The notes under the pieces: generated by a model | Seen by the model: only the letters and a program-made list of their open reading frames with translations | Told to the model about the DNA's origin: nothing | Database searches by the model: none | Translations under genes and position numbers: made by a program | Shown here: positions 1 to 8,015 of the stretch, in pieces | Layout: every line of letters begins with the position of its first letter | Numbering within the stretch: the first letter of the stretch is position 1 | Assembly (NCBI RefSeq): GCF_900110925.1 | Contig: NZ_FOFP01000008.1 | Coordinates: 142,211-206,210, forward strand | Source of the DNA: Pseudomonas cuatrocienegasensis | GTDB lineage: Bacteria; Pseudomonadota; Gammaproteobacteria; Pseudomonadales; Pseudomonadaceae | DNA: 64,000 nt | Direction: 5' to 3'

Positions 1-1841
1 GAGTGAATCGGCTGACCGAGGTTGACCTCACGCTCGATGTCGACGATGCCGCTGCCGCCCGGGTAGACCGTGGCGGAAATCCGCGCCGGCACACCGAAGG
101 CCGAGTCGCCAACCTCCAGCACGGTCAGGCCGTTGCACTTGCCCACCGCCGCACCGGCGGTGTCGATCAGGATGATGCCGGCAAGCATGTCGTCGATGAT
201 TCGCGCCGATACGCGGCCGGTGCGGGTGGCCTTGGCCTTGAGCGCACGCTCGATATGGCCGACGTCAGTGAGCGTCTCACCCGCCAGGCTGCGGATGAAA
301 TCCGCCTCGCTGACCAGCTGGAACAGATCGCCAATACGCGCCGAGAGTCGGCCCTGATGCTCGGCCAGGCGCGCACTGTAGGTGGCCAGGCGCGCCACGG
401 CGGCAGCAGTCAGCGGCGCCATGCCCTCTTCCGAGGTGCGGGTTTTCATCAACTGGGCGAACTGCTCCAGGCTTTCCTCGCCCAGGGGGATGTCCTCGTC
501 GAAGTCGACCAGCACGCGGAACATCTCCTGGAAGTCAGGATCATGGTCCTGCAACGCGTAGTACAGCTGACGCGCGCCAATGATGATCAGCTTGACCTGC
601 AGGTCGATAACCTGGGGATTGAGGGTCACGGTGGCGATCCGGCCGAGGTCGCCCAGGGGCGATTCCATCTTCAACTGGCGCGAATGCAGGGCACGCTTGA
701 GCGCATCCCAGACAAAGGGTTCGCCGAGCATCTTGTCTGCTTCGAGGATCAGGAAGCCACCATTGGCGCGGTGCAGCGCGCCGGGGCGCAGTTGCCGGTA
801 GCTGGTGGAGAGCGCGCCCTGATCGGTGTTGTACTCGATGCGGCCAAACAGGTTGTCGTAGGTCGGGTGGGGTTCGAACACCACCGGAGCGCCGCCCTGG
901 GCATGGTGGCCGACCACCAGGCTGGGGCAGTACTGCTCTTCGAGCAGCTTGCGGGTCTGGGCATCGGCACGCTCGGCATCGACCAGTTGGTCGACCACGG
1001 TTTTCAGCAGGTTGACCTGCACCGCCTGCAGGTAGGCGCAGACTTCGGCGTTTTCCGCGTACTTCTGCGACAAGGGCGCGAGCAGCGGTTGCAGCGCCAC
1101 GGTGATGGTTTCTTCATTCAACTGGCGCAGCTGGTTGCTCGACTCGCGCTTCCACTGCGGCAGGCTCGCCAACTCTTCGTTGAGGCGCTCCTCAAGGGTC
1201 GCGATATCGGCATGAAAGCGCTCGCGCTCGGCCTCGGGAAGCTGGGCGAACTCGGCTTCATCCACCGCCTTGCCCTCAAGCATCGGGGTAAAGGCGATGT
1301 TGTTGCTGTCGCGGTACAGGGCAATGTCCTTTTCCAGCGCCAGGCGCTCGATGATGTCCAGGGCCTGGTCGTAACGCTTGTTGAAGGCGCGGTCGATGGC
1401 GCTCTTCTTCTGCTGGAAGGACGGGTGCTCGAACACCGCTGGGAAGGTCGCCAGCAGGTTGTCGATCAAGCCATTGATGTCGGCGATAAAAGCGCCTGCC
1501 GTACCAGCCTGCAGCTCCAGCGCACGGGGTTCGCGCGGTTCGTCGAAGTGGTTGACGTAAACCCGGTCAGACGGCGTGGCCAGGCGCTTGGCTTCAGCCT
1601 TGAGGTAGCGCCGCACGAAAGAAAAGCGCCCGGTACCCGGCTCGCCCATGACGAATACGTTGTAGCCCGGCCGCGGCATGGCCACGCCGAATTGCAGGGC
1701 GTCGACCGCGCGTTCCTGGCCGAGCACACCGCGAAAGGGTTCCAGGTCATCGGTACTGGTAAACGCGAATTGCTCGGGGGCAAAGGGACGGGTCAGTGCA
1801 TCGGGAGCCAACCGCAAACGGGCAGCAAGGGTATCGGGCAT
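1..1841 (-). CDS. Lon-like ATP-dependent protease (LonB/PA0779-type), 3' end outside the window
   Basis: Reading the minus strand from the ATG at 1841 (AAGGA 9 bases upstream) gives 613 uninterrupted codons beginning MPDTLAARLRLAPDALTRPF. An N-terminal substrate-binding/AAA+ region carries a Walker A-like GEPGTGRFSF near residue 58, followed by a coiled middle section and a second ATPase part (HRANGGFLILEADKM). The visible C-terminal part (SARIIDDMLAGIILIDTAG, YPGGSGIVDIEREVNLGQPIHS) is the start of the Lon proteolytic domain. The Ser-Lys dyad should lie just outside the window, so activity cannot be judged. The family is distinct from classical Lon: it lacks the long LAN domain and is about 800 aa. 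It is divergent from the gene at 2066, with a 224-base intergenic region. Family assignment is firm; the substrate is unknown. Confidence 0.88.
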   Translation of the reverse strand, partial: MPDTLAARLRLAPDALTRPFAPEQFAFTSTDDLEPFRGVLGQERAVDALQFGVAMPRPGYNVFVMGEPGTGRFSFVRRYLKAEAKRLATPSDRVYVNHFDEPREPRALELQAGTAGAFIADINGLIDNLLATFPAVFEHPSFQQKKSAIDRAFNKRYDQALDIIERLALEKDIALYRDSNNIAFTPMLEGKAVDEAEFAQLPEAERERFHADIATLEERLNEELASLPQWKRESSNQLRQLNEETITVALQPLLAPLSQKYAENAEVCAYLQAVQVNLLKTVVDQLVDAERADAQTRKLLEEQYCPSLVVGHHAQGGAPVVFEPHPTYDNLFGRIEYNTDQGALSTSYRQLRPGALHRANGGFLILEADKMLGEPFVWDALKRALHSRQLKMESPLGDLGRIATVTLNPQVIDLQVKLIIIGARQLYYALQDHDPDFQEMFRVLVDFDEDIPLGEESLEQFAQLMKTRTSEEGMAPLTAAAVARLATYSARLAEHQGRLSARIGDLFQLVSEADFIRSLAGETLTDVGHIERALKAKATRTGRVSARIIDDMLAGIILIDTAGAAVGKCNGLTVLEVGDSAFGVPARISATVYPGGSGIVDIEREVNLGQPIH

Positions 1842-2065
1842 CGGAAATCCTTGGGACAGGGCAAAGGCCGTATACATCAGGCCATAATCGGGACGATCGC
1901 AGCAGTGCTGCGTTGGCATGTGCCTAAAGTACAACGTCAGGGCGGCCAAGCAAAACGCCGAACTCTACGCGTCGTCGGTAACCACCCACCCATGCCGCCG
2001 CATGGGTTGACAGGGGCCGGCGCTTCGCCAAAGCTCGGCCGTCGCCTCCCTACAAGAAAATCTAC

Positions 2066-3922
2066 GTGAAACGGATCTTCGCCTGCCTTGCTTCATGCGC
2101 CGTCACACTCGCCCACGCCAGCGCGCCAGCGTTTGACCAGCAGCGCCTGCAAGCCCTCGCCGACCAGCCCTACTGGATCGCCCTCGGCCACTACGAAACC
2201 GGCAAGCTCGGTGGCTGGCGCAGCTATGTCGACGATGACAAATTTTTTCTCGCCGCCGAGGGTGCACACAACCCCAAGGCCGAGCTGCAAGCGACCCTCA
2301 ACGCGCTCTACCAGAGCGCAGACCTGGCTGATCGCCATGCCCAGTGTGTTTATCCGGCCCGCACGCGCTGGTTGCGCGAGCAGCTTGAGCTAACCGACCT
2401 GCCGCAGCCGGTGTGCGCCGAGTTCGACACCTGGCTACGCGACATCGCCCCGCACAGCACCGTGCTGATCTTCCCGGCGGCCTACCTGAATAGTCCCTCG
2501 TCGATGTTCGGCCACACCCTGCTGCGCATCGACCAGGCCGACGTCGACAGCCACAACACCGCGCTGCTCAGCTACGCGCTGAATTTCGGCGCCTTTATTG
2601 AGGGCAGCGACAACAGCATGTTGTACGCCTGGAAAGGCCTGATGGGCGGTTACCCGGGGCTGTTCGCCCTGGTGCCCTACCGCGAAAAGCTCGCCGAATA
2701 CCGCAGCCTGGAGAACCGCGACCTGTGGGAATACCGGCTGAACCTCAGCGAGGCGGAAACCCAGCGCATGGTTACCCATGTCTGGGAGCTCAAGCAGGTA
2801 CGTTTCGACTATTACTTCTTCGACGAAAACTGCTCCTACCGTTTGCTGGAGCTGCTGGAAATTGCCCGCCCGGGGCTTGAACTTACTGACCAGTTCCCGC
2901 TGACCGCGGTACCGACCGACACCGTGCGGGCAATCAAGGACGCCGGGCTGGTCGAGCGCATCGACTACCGCCCGTCCCGCGAACGCGAGCTGCTTGGCCG
3001 TGCCGATACCCTGGATGCCGAGGAGCAGACCTGGGCCCAGCGCCTGGCCGAAGATCCGCAGCAGCGCGATGCACCGGGCTTCCAGGCCTACCCGGCAGCG
3101 CGTCAGGCATTGATCCAGGACACCGCCTTCCGCCTGCTGCGCTACCGCACCACGGGCGATGCACGTAACCCCGAGGACGTGCGCAACAGCTACGAGCTGC
3201 TCAGCGCGATCAGCCGTAACCCTCCACCACCACTGACCCTCGACCGCCCAGGCCTGCCGGAACAAGGCCACGCGTCGCGCACCTGGCAGCTCGGCGCGGG
3301 CAGTCGTGACGGTAAAGCGTTCGCCGAGTACGGCCTGCGCATGGCCTACCATGACCTGGCCGACAACGCCTATGGCTTTCCCCTGGGCGCGCAGATCGAG
3401 ATTGGCCAGCTGAAGCTGCGCCAGTACGAGGGCAATCACTGGGAGGTGCAGCGCTTCGACCTCGCCAGCATCCGCTCCTTCACCCCGCGCACCGCGCTAC
3501 TCAAGCCCTGGTCATGGCAGGTCGCTGGTGGCCTGGAACGGGTGCCGGGCAGCGATGGCGAACCGACGCTGGTCAGCCAGATCAACGGCGGGGCCGGGGC
3601 GACTTGGCAGCTGGGCGACGATTTACTGGGCTTTACCCTGGGTACCGTGCGCGTCGAGCACAACGCCGACTTCGCCGCCTTTGTCACCCCTGCCGTCGGC
3701 TTCAATGGCGGGCTGCTGTGGCGCAATCCGCTCGGTAACCTGCTGGCCGAGGCGCGCGCCGACTATTTCTATAACGGTGAAGTGCGGCGCAGCCTGGCAG
3801 TGGCTCAGCAGTGGGAATTGACTCCGGCCCTGGGGCTGCGTCTGGGCGCACAGCGGGACTTCAGCCAACTGGGCGAGGTGGAAAACACCCTGCAACTGGA
3901 GCTGCGCTGGTATCACTACTGA
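2066..3922 (+). CDS. DUF4105 / Lnb N-terminal-domain envelope protein
   Basis: 618 aa starting from a GTG codon (MKRIFACLASCAVTLAHASA is a clear signal peptide, so it is exported). Residues about 100-290 match the DUF4105/Lnb_N periplasmic domain. It has a conserved FGHTLLRID with His150 and a DENCSYRLLELLE segment with Cys256, the His and Cys expected of a papain/NlpC-like thiol fold. The C-terminal third is rich in alternating hydrophobic residues and ends in RWYHY, like the last strand of an outer-membrane beta-barrel. Lnb-type proteins have been linked to lipoprotein N-acylation in some Gram-negatives; whether this one acts that way is inference. No strong Shine-Dalgarno sequence precedes the GTG. 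It stands alone, convergent with the sia operon. Confidence 0.75.
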   Translation: MKRIFACLASCAVTLAHASAPAFDQQRLQALADQPYWIALGHYETGKLGGWRSYVDDDKFFLAAEGAHNPKAELQATLNALYQSADLADRHAQCVYPARTRWLREQLELTDLPQPVCAEFDTWLRDIAPHSTVLIFPAAYLNSPSSMFGHTLLRIDQADVDSHNTALLSYALNFGAFIEGSDNSMLYAWKGLMGGYPGLFALVPYREKLAEYRSLENRDLWEYRLNLSEAETQRMVTHVWELKQVRFDYYFFDENCSYRLLELLEIARPGLELTDQFPLTAVPTDTVRAIKDAGLVERIDYRPSRERELLGRADTLDAEEQTWAQRLAEDPQQRDAPGFQAYPAARQALIQDTAFRLLRYRTTGDARNPEDVRNSYELLSAISRNPPPPLTLDRPGLPEQGHASRTWQLGAGSRDGKAFAEYGLRMAYHDLADNAYGFPLGAQIEIGQLKLRQYEGNHWEVQRFDLASIRSFTPRTALLKPWSWQVAGGLERVPGSDGEPTLVSQINGGAGATWQLGDDLLGFTLGTVRVEHNADFAAFVTPAVGFNGGLLWRNPLGNLLAEARADYFYNGEVRRSLAVAQQWELTPALGLRLGAQRDFSQLGEVENTLQLELRWYHY

Positions 3923-3948
3923 TTCGCGGCCGCGCCGCAGCCTTGGGC

Positions 3949-3972
3949 CGCAGGGTGCGCCATGCACACCGG
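3949..3972. repeat. Short palindromic intergenic repeat (GGTGCGC...GCACACC), copy 1
   Basis: CGCAGGGTGCGCC-A-TGCACACC recurs almost unchanged at 32121-32143. Short GGTGCGC/GCGCACC palindromes of this kind are common between Pseudomonas genes. It lies directly downstream of the DUF4105 gene, where it may mark or aid transcript ends. Confidence 0.6.
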
Positions 3973-4020
3973 CGCAGCCTGCAGGCTCTCGGTGCGCGCA
4001 GCACACCCTGCTACTTCAGC

Positions 4021-4079
4021 TGGTCTGGCCAGATTTTGCGCGGCAACGCAGCCGCGAACGAAACGGCAACAGACCCTAG
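4021..4079 (-). repeat. CTAGG palindromic element, copy 1 (shortened)
   Basis: Read on the minus strand it begins CTAGGGTCTGTTGCCGTTTC and continues into CTGCGTTGCCGCGCAAAATC. The same order of blocks is present at 24871-24959, and in a shorter palindromic form at 20989-21051. The CTAG supplies the TAG stop codon of siaD, so the element is inserted exactly at the end of that gene. About half of the longer copy is missing on the distal side. Confidence 0.65.
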
Positions 4080-4876
4080 ACCGCCGTCTCGCTCGCCAGC
4101 TCGCAGCGATCGCGGCCCAGGCGCTTGGCCTGCAGCAGGGCCAGGTCAGCGCGGCTGATGGTTCGCGAATAGGACTCACCGGGAATCTGCTGGGCAATGC
4201 CGGCGCTGACCGTGACCATCAACAGCTCGGTATCGACGCGCACAGTCAATTCACGAACGCGCTCACGTACCCGCTCGATCACCTGCTGGGCGGCATCCAG
4301 ATCGGTTTCCGGCAGCAGGATAAGAAATTCCTCGCCCCCCCAGCGGCCACACAGGTCCTGCTCGCGCACTTCGGTTTCCAGCACGCTCGCCAGTTCAACC
4401 AGCATGCGGTCGCCCACATCATGGCCATGCTGATCGTTGATCCGCTTGAACAGATCCACGTCGAGCATGGCAATGCTGAACGAGCGACCATAACGCTTGT
4501 TGCGGTCGGCCTCCTCCTTGAGCCGCTCGCCCAGCAGCCGCCGGTTGGCGATACCGGTCAAGGCGTCGTGGGTGGAAGCCTGACGCAGCGCCTTGTTGAG
4601 GTCATGCATCATCTGCTGGTAGCGGTCAGAGATACGCGCCACCTTTTCCAGTTGCCGCAGCTGTTTCTCCAGGCGCTCGGCCAGGCTCATCTCACGCTGC
4701 TTGGCGATGCTCTGGTAGGCGTCGGAAATCCGACTGATGCGGTCGATACGCCGCATCATGTCGTGGTGCGCTTCCCACAGCTGACTTAGCGGCTCATACA
4801 GCGGATTCTCAGCCTGCGCCGGGGCCTCCAGCAGGCTGGCGATGCGCTCTTCGAGGGCTGTGCGGTCGCGGATCAT
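4076..4876 (-). CDS. siaD: SiaD diguanylate cyclase
   Basis: GGDEF-domain enzyme making c-di-GMP from two GTP. From the ATG at 4876 it has 266 aa; a TTG at 4891, overlapping the siaC stop, would add five residues. The first ~100 residues are helical and probably coiled-coil, the part that SiaC contacts in P. aeruginosa. The GGDEF domain follows (residues ~105-260), with the active-site GGEEF at 180-184 and an intact inhibitory RxxD (REQD, 171-174) five residues before it, so product inhibition is expected. There is no membrane segment or receiver domain: control must come from a partner. It is the last gene of siaABCD, and order and neighbours match PA0172-PA0169. In P. aeruginosa unphosphorylated SiaC activates SiaD and promotes aggregation and biofilm. 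Its stop codon lies within a CTAGG repeat. Confidence 0.9.
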   Translation of the reverse strand: MIRDRTALEERIASLLEAPAQAENPLYEPLSQLWEAHHDMMRRIDRISRISDAYQSIAKQREMSLAERLEKQLRQLEKVARISDRYQQMMHDLNKALRQASTHDALTGIANRRLLGERLKEEADRNKRYGRSFSIAMLDVDLFKRINDQHGHDVGDRMLVELASVLETEVREQDLCGRWGGEEFLILLPETDLDAAQQVIERVRERVRELTVRVDTELLMVTVSAGIAQQIPGESYSRTISRADLALLQAKRLGRDRCELASETAV

Positions 4877-4887
4877 GGCAGGCTCGC

Positions 4888-5265
4888 TCAATCGTGACTG
4901 ACGACATCGAAGGGGAAGGTACAGTCTTCCTTGAACTCCTCGGCCAGCTCGACCACCCGCTCATTGCGCTGGTCGTAAAGCCAGCTCACCGAGACGGCTT
5001 TGCCCGCCAGATGGGCGGCTTCGAGCAGGTCGAAGATGTCCATCATGGCCTTGATGCTGCTGGTATTGAGGTACAGCAGACGCAACTCGAGGTGCAGCGG
5101 TCGGCCAGCATCGGCCAGGTAGGCTTCGATCCAGGTGAAAACCTGATGGAACAGCTCGTAGGAGTTCTCCGGATAGGAGTCGCCCTGCATGGCAAGAAGC
5201 CCCTGCGCCCAGTCACCGCGAATGGCGGGGGAAGACTGGGTACCGGCAATGGAAAAATCATTCAT
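4888..5265 (-). CDS. siaC: SiaC, phosphorylatable partner of SiaD (DUF1987)
   Basis: 125 aa, the usual family length, with the DUF1987 fold resembling anti-sigma-factor antagonists. The motif LYLNTSS places a Thr at position 68, the residue phosphorylated by SiaB and dephosphorylated by SiaA in P. aeruginosa, so the switch residue is kept. Unphosphorylated SiaC binds and activates the diguanylate cyclase SiaD. The gene starts 22 bases after siaB, and its stop runs into the possible TTG start of siaD, which suggests translational coupling. Identification rests on sequence motif plus complete operon context. Confidence 0.92.
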   Translation of the reverse strand: MNDFSIAGTQSSPAIRGDWAQGLLAMQGDSYPENSYELFHQVFTWIEAYLADAGRPLHLELRLLYLNTSSIKAMMDIFDLLEAAHLAGKAVSVSWLYDQRNERVVELAEEFKEDCTFPFDVVSHD

Positions 5266-5287
5266 GTGTCATGACTCGTGGAGTGAT

Positions 5288-5830
5288 TCAGATAACGGCA
5301 CGCAGGCTGATGAACGAACGCGAAGCATCGACCTCGCGCAATGTGGCTTCAAGCGGCTCGCTGGCCTTGCGGGCGATGTCGATCAGGCCCAGGCCTGCGC
5401 CACTGCTGGCTTGCTCATCGCGGGGTTTGCGCAACTGCTCCTTGTAACGCGCCTTGAGCTCGGTCTTGTCCAGCCCGGCCAGGGCCTGCACCGCGGCCTG
5501 CAGGCGCTCGCCATCGGCCGATTCGATCAAGTTGCCGGCCGACACCACGTAACGGCCCTGCTCGTCCCGGGCAACCACGACAGTGGCCCCCGCTTCCGGG
5601 TCGGTCCAGTCCTTCTGCCGGGTGTAGTGGCGGATATTCTGGGTCATCTCGATATACACGGCGAACACATCCATCGCCGAGGATGCTGGCGCATTCTCGG
5701 AGCTCAGGTAATTGCGCAGCGCATTGCCGATCTCTTCGATCAGGCTGCGGGAAATCGGGCCATTGAAGCAGAGCATGATCTGCTGTCGGTTGTAGCTCTC
5801 GCGCATGCCGAACAGGTCAAGGGGTTCCAT
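5288..5830 (-). CDS. siaB: SiaB protein kinase of SiaC
   Basis: 180 aa from ATG 5830 (a GTG one codon upstream is possible; GGGAG precedes it). SiaB-family (DUF6272) proteins have a histidine-kinase/anti-sigma-factor-like ATPase fold and phosphorylate SiaC on Thr68. Family features visible here are MTQNIRHY around residues 70-77 (N-box-like Asn) and the glycine-rich SSGAGLGLIDIARKASEP near residues 140-157 (G-box). The gene sits between siaA and siaC, with gaps of 29 and 22 bases. Function is inferred from the P. aeruginosa pathway. Confidence 0.88.
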   Translation of the reverse strand: MEPLDLFGMRESYNRQQIMLCFNGPISRSLIEEIGNALRNYLSSENAPASSAMDVFAVYIEMTQNIRHYTRQKDWTDPEAGATVVVARDEQGRYVVSAGNLIESADGERLQAAVQALAGLDKTELKARYKEQLRKPRDEQASSGAGLGLIDIARKASEPLEATLREVDASRSFISLRAVI

Positions 5831-5859
5831 CACAGCTCCCAGGTTGGTGAAATCGGTAG

Positions 5860-7851
5860 TCAGTCAAAACGGAAACACAGCATCGTAATGTCATCGCGCT
5901 GGGCATAATCACCCTGGTAGGCCGCCAATACCTCACTGAACGCCTCACCCTGCTCGACCAGCGGCCGTCGTGCGTGCAGGCGAATCATCTCGGCAAAGCG
6001 GCTGTTGCCAAAACCATAACCCAGCTCGCCGCCCGCCTGGTCAAGAAAGCCGTCGGTGGTGAGGTAGAAGGTACGCCCGGCCTGCAGCGCGACCTGAGCA
6101 TTGACGTACTCGCCCACGCGTTTGTCGCCAATCGCCCGACGCCCGCCCGGCAGCTCCTCGACGCTGTCGCCATCGCTGTAGTAGAGGGCAATCTTGGCAC
6201 CGGCAAAGGTCACATCGCGGCGCGCGAAATCGACGTAGACCAGGCCCACATCCATATTGGTGGCCAACGCCTGCCGTTCACTGTCATCGCGCAACATGGC
6301 CCGCACAATACGATCGGTACGGCTGAGAATGCCCGCCGGATCAGCCAGCCCCGCCTCGCTGATCGCCTGATCGATGGAGGCATGGGCAAGCATGGTCATC
6401 AGCGCCCCCGGGACGCCATGGCCGGCACAGTCGACCACGCCAAACAGGCAGCCGCCCTCACCGGCGCGGTAGACGTAGAAATCGCCGCCGACCACATCGC
6501 GCGGGCGCCAGAGCACCGCATGGCGCTCACCCAGGGCGCTGACCAGTTGCCGCTGCGGCAATATGGCATGCTGGATCAGGCTGGCGTAGTCGATCGAGTC
6601 GTCGATCTTCTTGTGCGCCGCCGCCATTTCGCTGTTGGCCTGTTCCAGTGCCTGGGTGCGCTCGCGGACGCGGTTTTCCAGCTCGCTGGTATGGTTGCGA
6701 ACCTTTTGCGCCATGACGCCGAAGGCGGCACTCAACTCGCCGATCTCATCGTCACGCTCGGTCGGCAGCGACACGCCATATTGGCCTGCAGCAATCGCCT
6801 GAGCACTTTTGCGCAGCTGGCGCAGAGGCTTGAGGACACGCTGGTCGACCAGCCAGGCGCCGACAATAATCAGCAGCAGGAACAGCAACATCACCGAGAC
6901 AATCGCCGGCAGCAGCGACTTGAACTCGATCACCTGGGCCGTGCGCAGGTCCACCGCACTGGCCACGAACCACTGCAGCTCAGGTATCCAGGTCAAGGCC
7001 AACAAGCGCGGCTCGCCGTCCAGCAACACCGACAAGGTGGCCACACTGCCGGGTTCGGCGCGGCTCTGCGCCATGCGCTGGCGTAGCGCGGTAGCCTGTT
7101 CGATGTCGTCGAGCAGACCCAGGATATTGGTCGACAGTGAGCGGCCTTGCTGGGTCTCGGCATTCAGGGTGATCAGGTTGGCGTTCGGGTGGACCAGAAT
7201 CGCGCCGGTACTGTCCAGCACCATGGACTCGACGCCGGCCTTGTCGACCTTGATGAAGTCATTGATAAAGGCATTCAGGCTGATACCCGAGCCCACCACG
7301 CCAATGCGCCGCTCACCATCACGCACCGCGATGTTGAACCAGACCTTGATGTCCTCGGTGACCGCCGACTGGTCGACGTTCAGGTGATAAGGCGCGTCTG
7401 AGTTGAGCACGGCATAGAACCACTCATCGCGATCGGTATCGGCGCTCAGTTGATAACGGGGTGCATCGCTGGGCACTTGCTCAGCGCTATTGGAGTAGTA
7501 GCCATGGCTTTGCGCCGAGGCGGCGAAGTAGGCATGGTCGGTGAAGGCACGCTGGTAACCGTCGGCCTCGCGGAAGAACAGTGCGCGCTTTTGCGGGTTC
7601 TGCTCGTCGTTCAGCCAGGCCAGGGTGAGCTGCGATTCTGCCAGGCGCTGGGCCAGCGCCAATTCCCGGGTGACCGGGGCGAACAAGCGCTCGCGGTTGA
7701 GCTGGACCTCATTGCGCGCATAGGCATCACCGAAGCGATTCTGCACCCCCTGCAAGGCTTCGCGCCCCACCAGCGCCGCAAGCCCGAACGCCAGGATGAA
7801 GGTGAACAGCAGCGCCAGCAGTGACTTGCCGCGTAAACCCAATGCTGCCAT
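5860..7851 (-). CDS. siaA: SiaA membrane PP2C-type phosphatase
   Basis: 663 aa from ATG 7851, preceded by GGGGAG; the length equals that known for P. aeruginosa SiaA. Layout: TM helix at ~11-30; a periplasmic dCache-like sensor to ~310; a second TM helix at ~312-335 (rich in Leu/Ile/Val); HAMP at ~335-385; a short coiled coil; and a SpoIIE/PP2C phosphatase domain at ~410-663 with metal-binding VDCAGHGVPGALM near residue 473. It dephosphorylates SiaC in response to an extracellular cue, switching on SiaD. SDS and carbon-source signals are described in P. aeruginosa; the ligand here is unknown. First gene of the operon. Confidence 0.92.
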   Translation of the reverse strand: MAALGLRGKSLLALLFTFILAFGLAALVGREALQGVQNRFGDAYARNEVQLNRERLFAPVTRELALAQRLAESQLTLAWLNDEQNPQKRALFFREADGYQRAFTDHAYFAASAQSHGYYSNSAEQVPSDAPRYQLSADTDRDEWFYAVLNSDAPYHLNVDQSAVTEDIKVWFNIAVRDGERRIGVVGSGISLNAFINDFIKVDKAGVESMVLDSTGAILVHPNANLITLNAETQQGRSLSTNILGLLDDIEQATALRQRMAQSRAEPGSVATLSVLLDGEPRLLALTWIPELQWFVASAVDLRTAQVIEFKSLLPAIVSVMLLFLLLIIVGAWLVDQRVLKPLRQLRKSAQAIAAGQYGVSLPTERDDEIGELSAAFGVMAQKVRNHTSELENRVRERTQALEQANSEMAAAHKKIDDSIDYASLIQHAILPQRQLVSALGERHAVLWRPRDVVGGDFYVYRAGEGGCLFGVVDCAGHGVPGALMTMLAHASIDQAISEAGLADPAGILSRTDRIVRAMLRDDSERQALATNMDVGLVYVDFARRDVTFAGAKIALYYSDGDSVEELPGGRRAIGDKRVGEYVNAQVALQAGRTFYLTTDGFLDQAGGELGYGFGNSRFAEMIRLHARRPLVEQGEAFSEVLAAYQGDYAQRDDITMLCFRFD

Positions 7852-7973
7852 GGCGCTCCCCAAGCGAATAAAACTCTGCGCCTGTCTTGAATAGAAACTC
7901 GACAGGTCTGTTTTTTGACCATTTTGTCAAGATTACCGAGCTTGCCAGCATACAGCCACCACTACATACAACA

Positions 7974-7997
7974 AAACGGAGCCTTTTGGCCCCGTTT
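7974..7997 (-). terminator. Rho-independent terminator of ettA
   Basis: On the minus strand AAACGGGGCC-AAAA-GGCTCCGTTT forms a 10-bp stem with one mismatch, followed by a T-rich TGTTGT stretch, about 20 bases after the ettA stop codon. Confidence 0.75.
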
Positions 7998-8015
7998 CGC
8001 TGATCATCCCGGCTA

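Noticed and set aside
3..2069. Long open frame of 688 codons on the plus strand
   Set aside because: It runs antisense to the Lon-like protease gene, whose minus-strand product has clear family motifs; the plus product has none.
2435..3439. 334-codon antisense open frame in the DUF4105 gene
   Set aside because: Shadow frame without Shine-Dalgarno or family motif.
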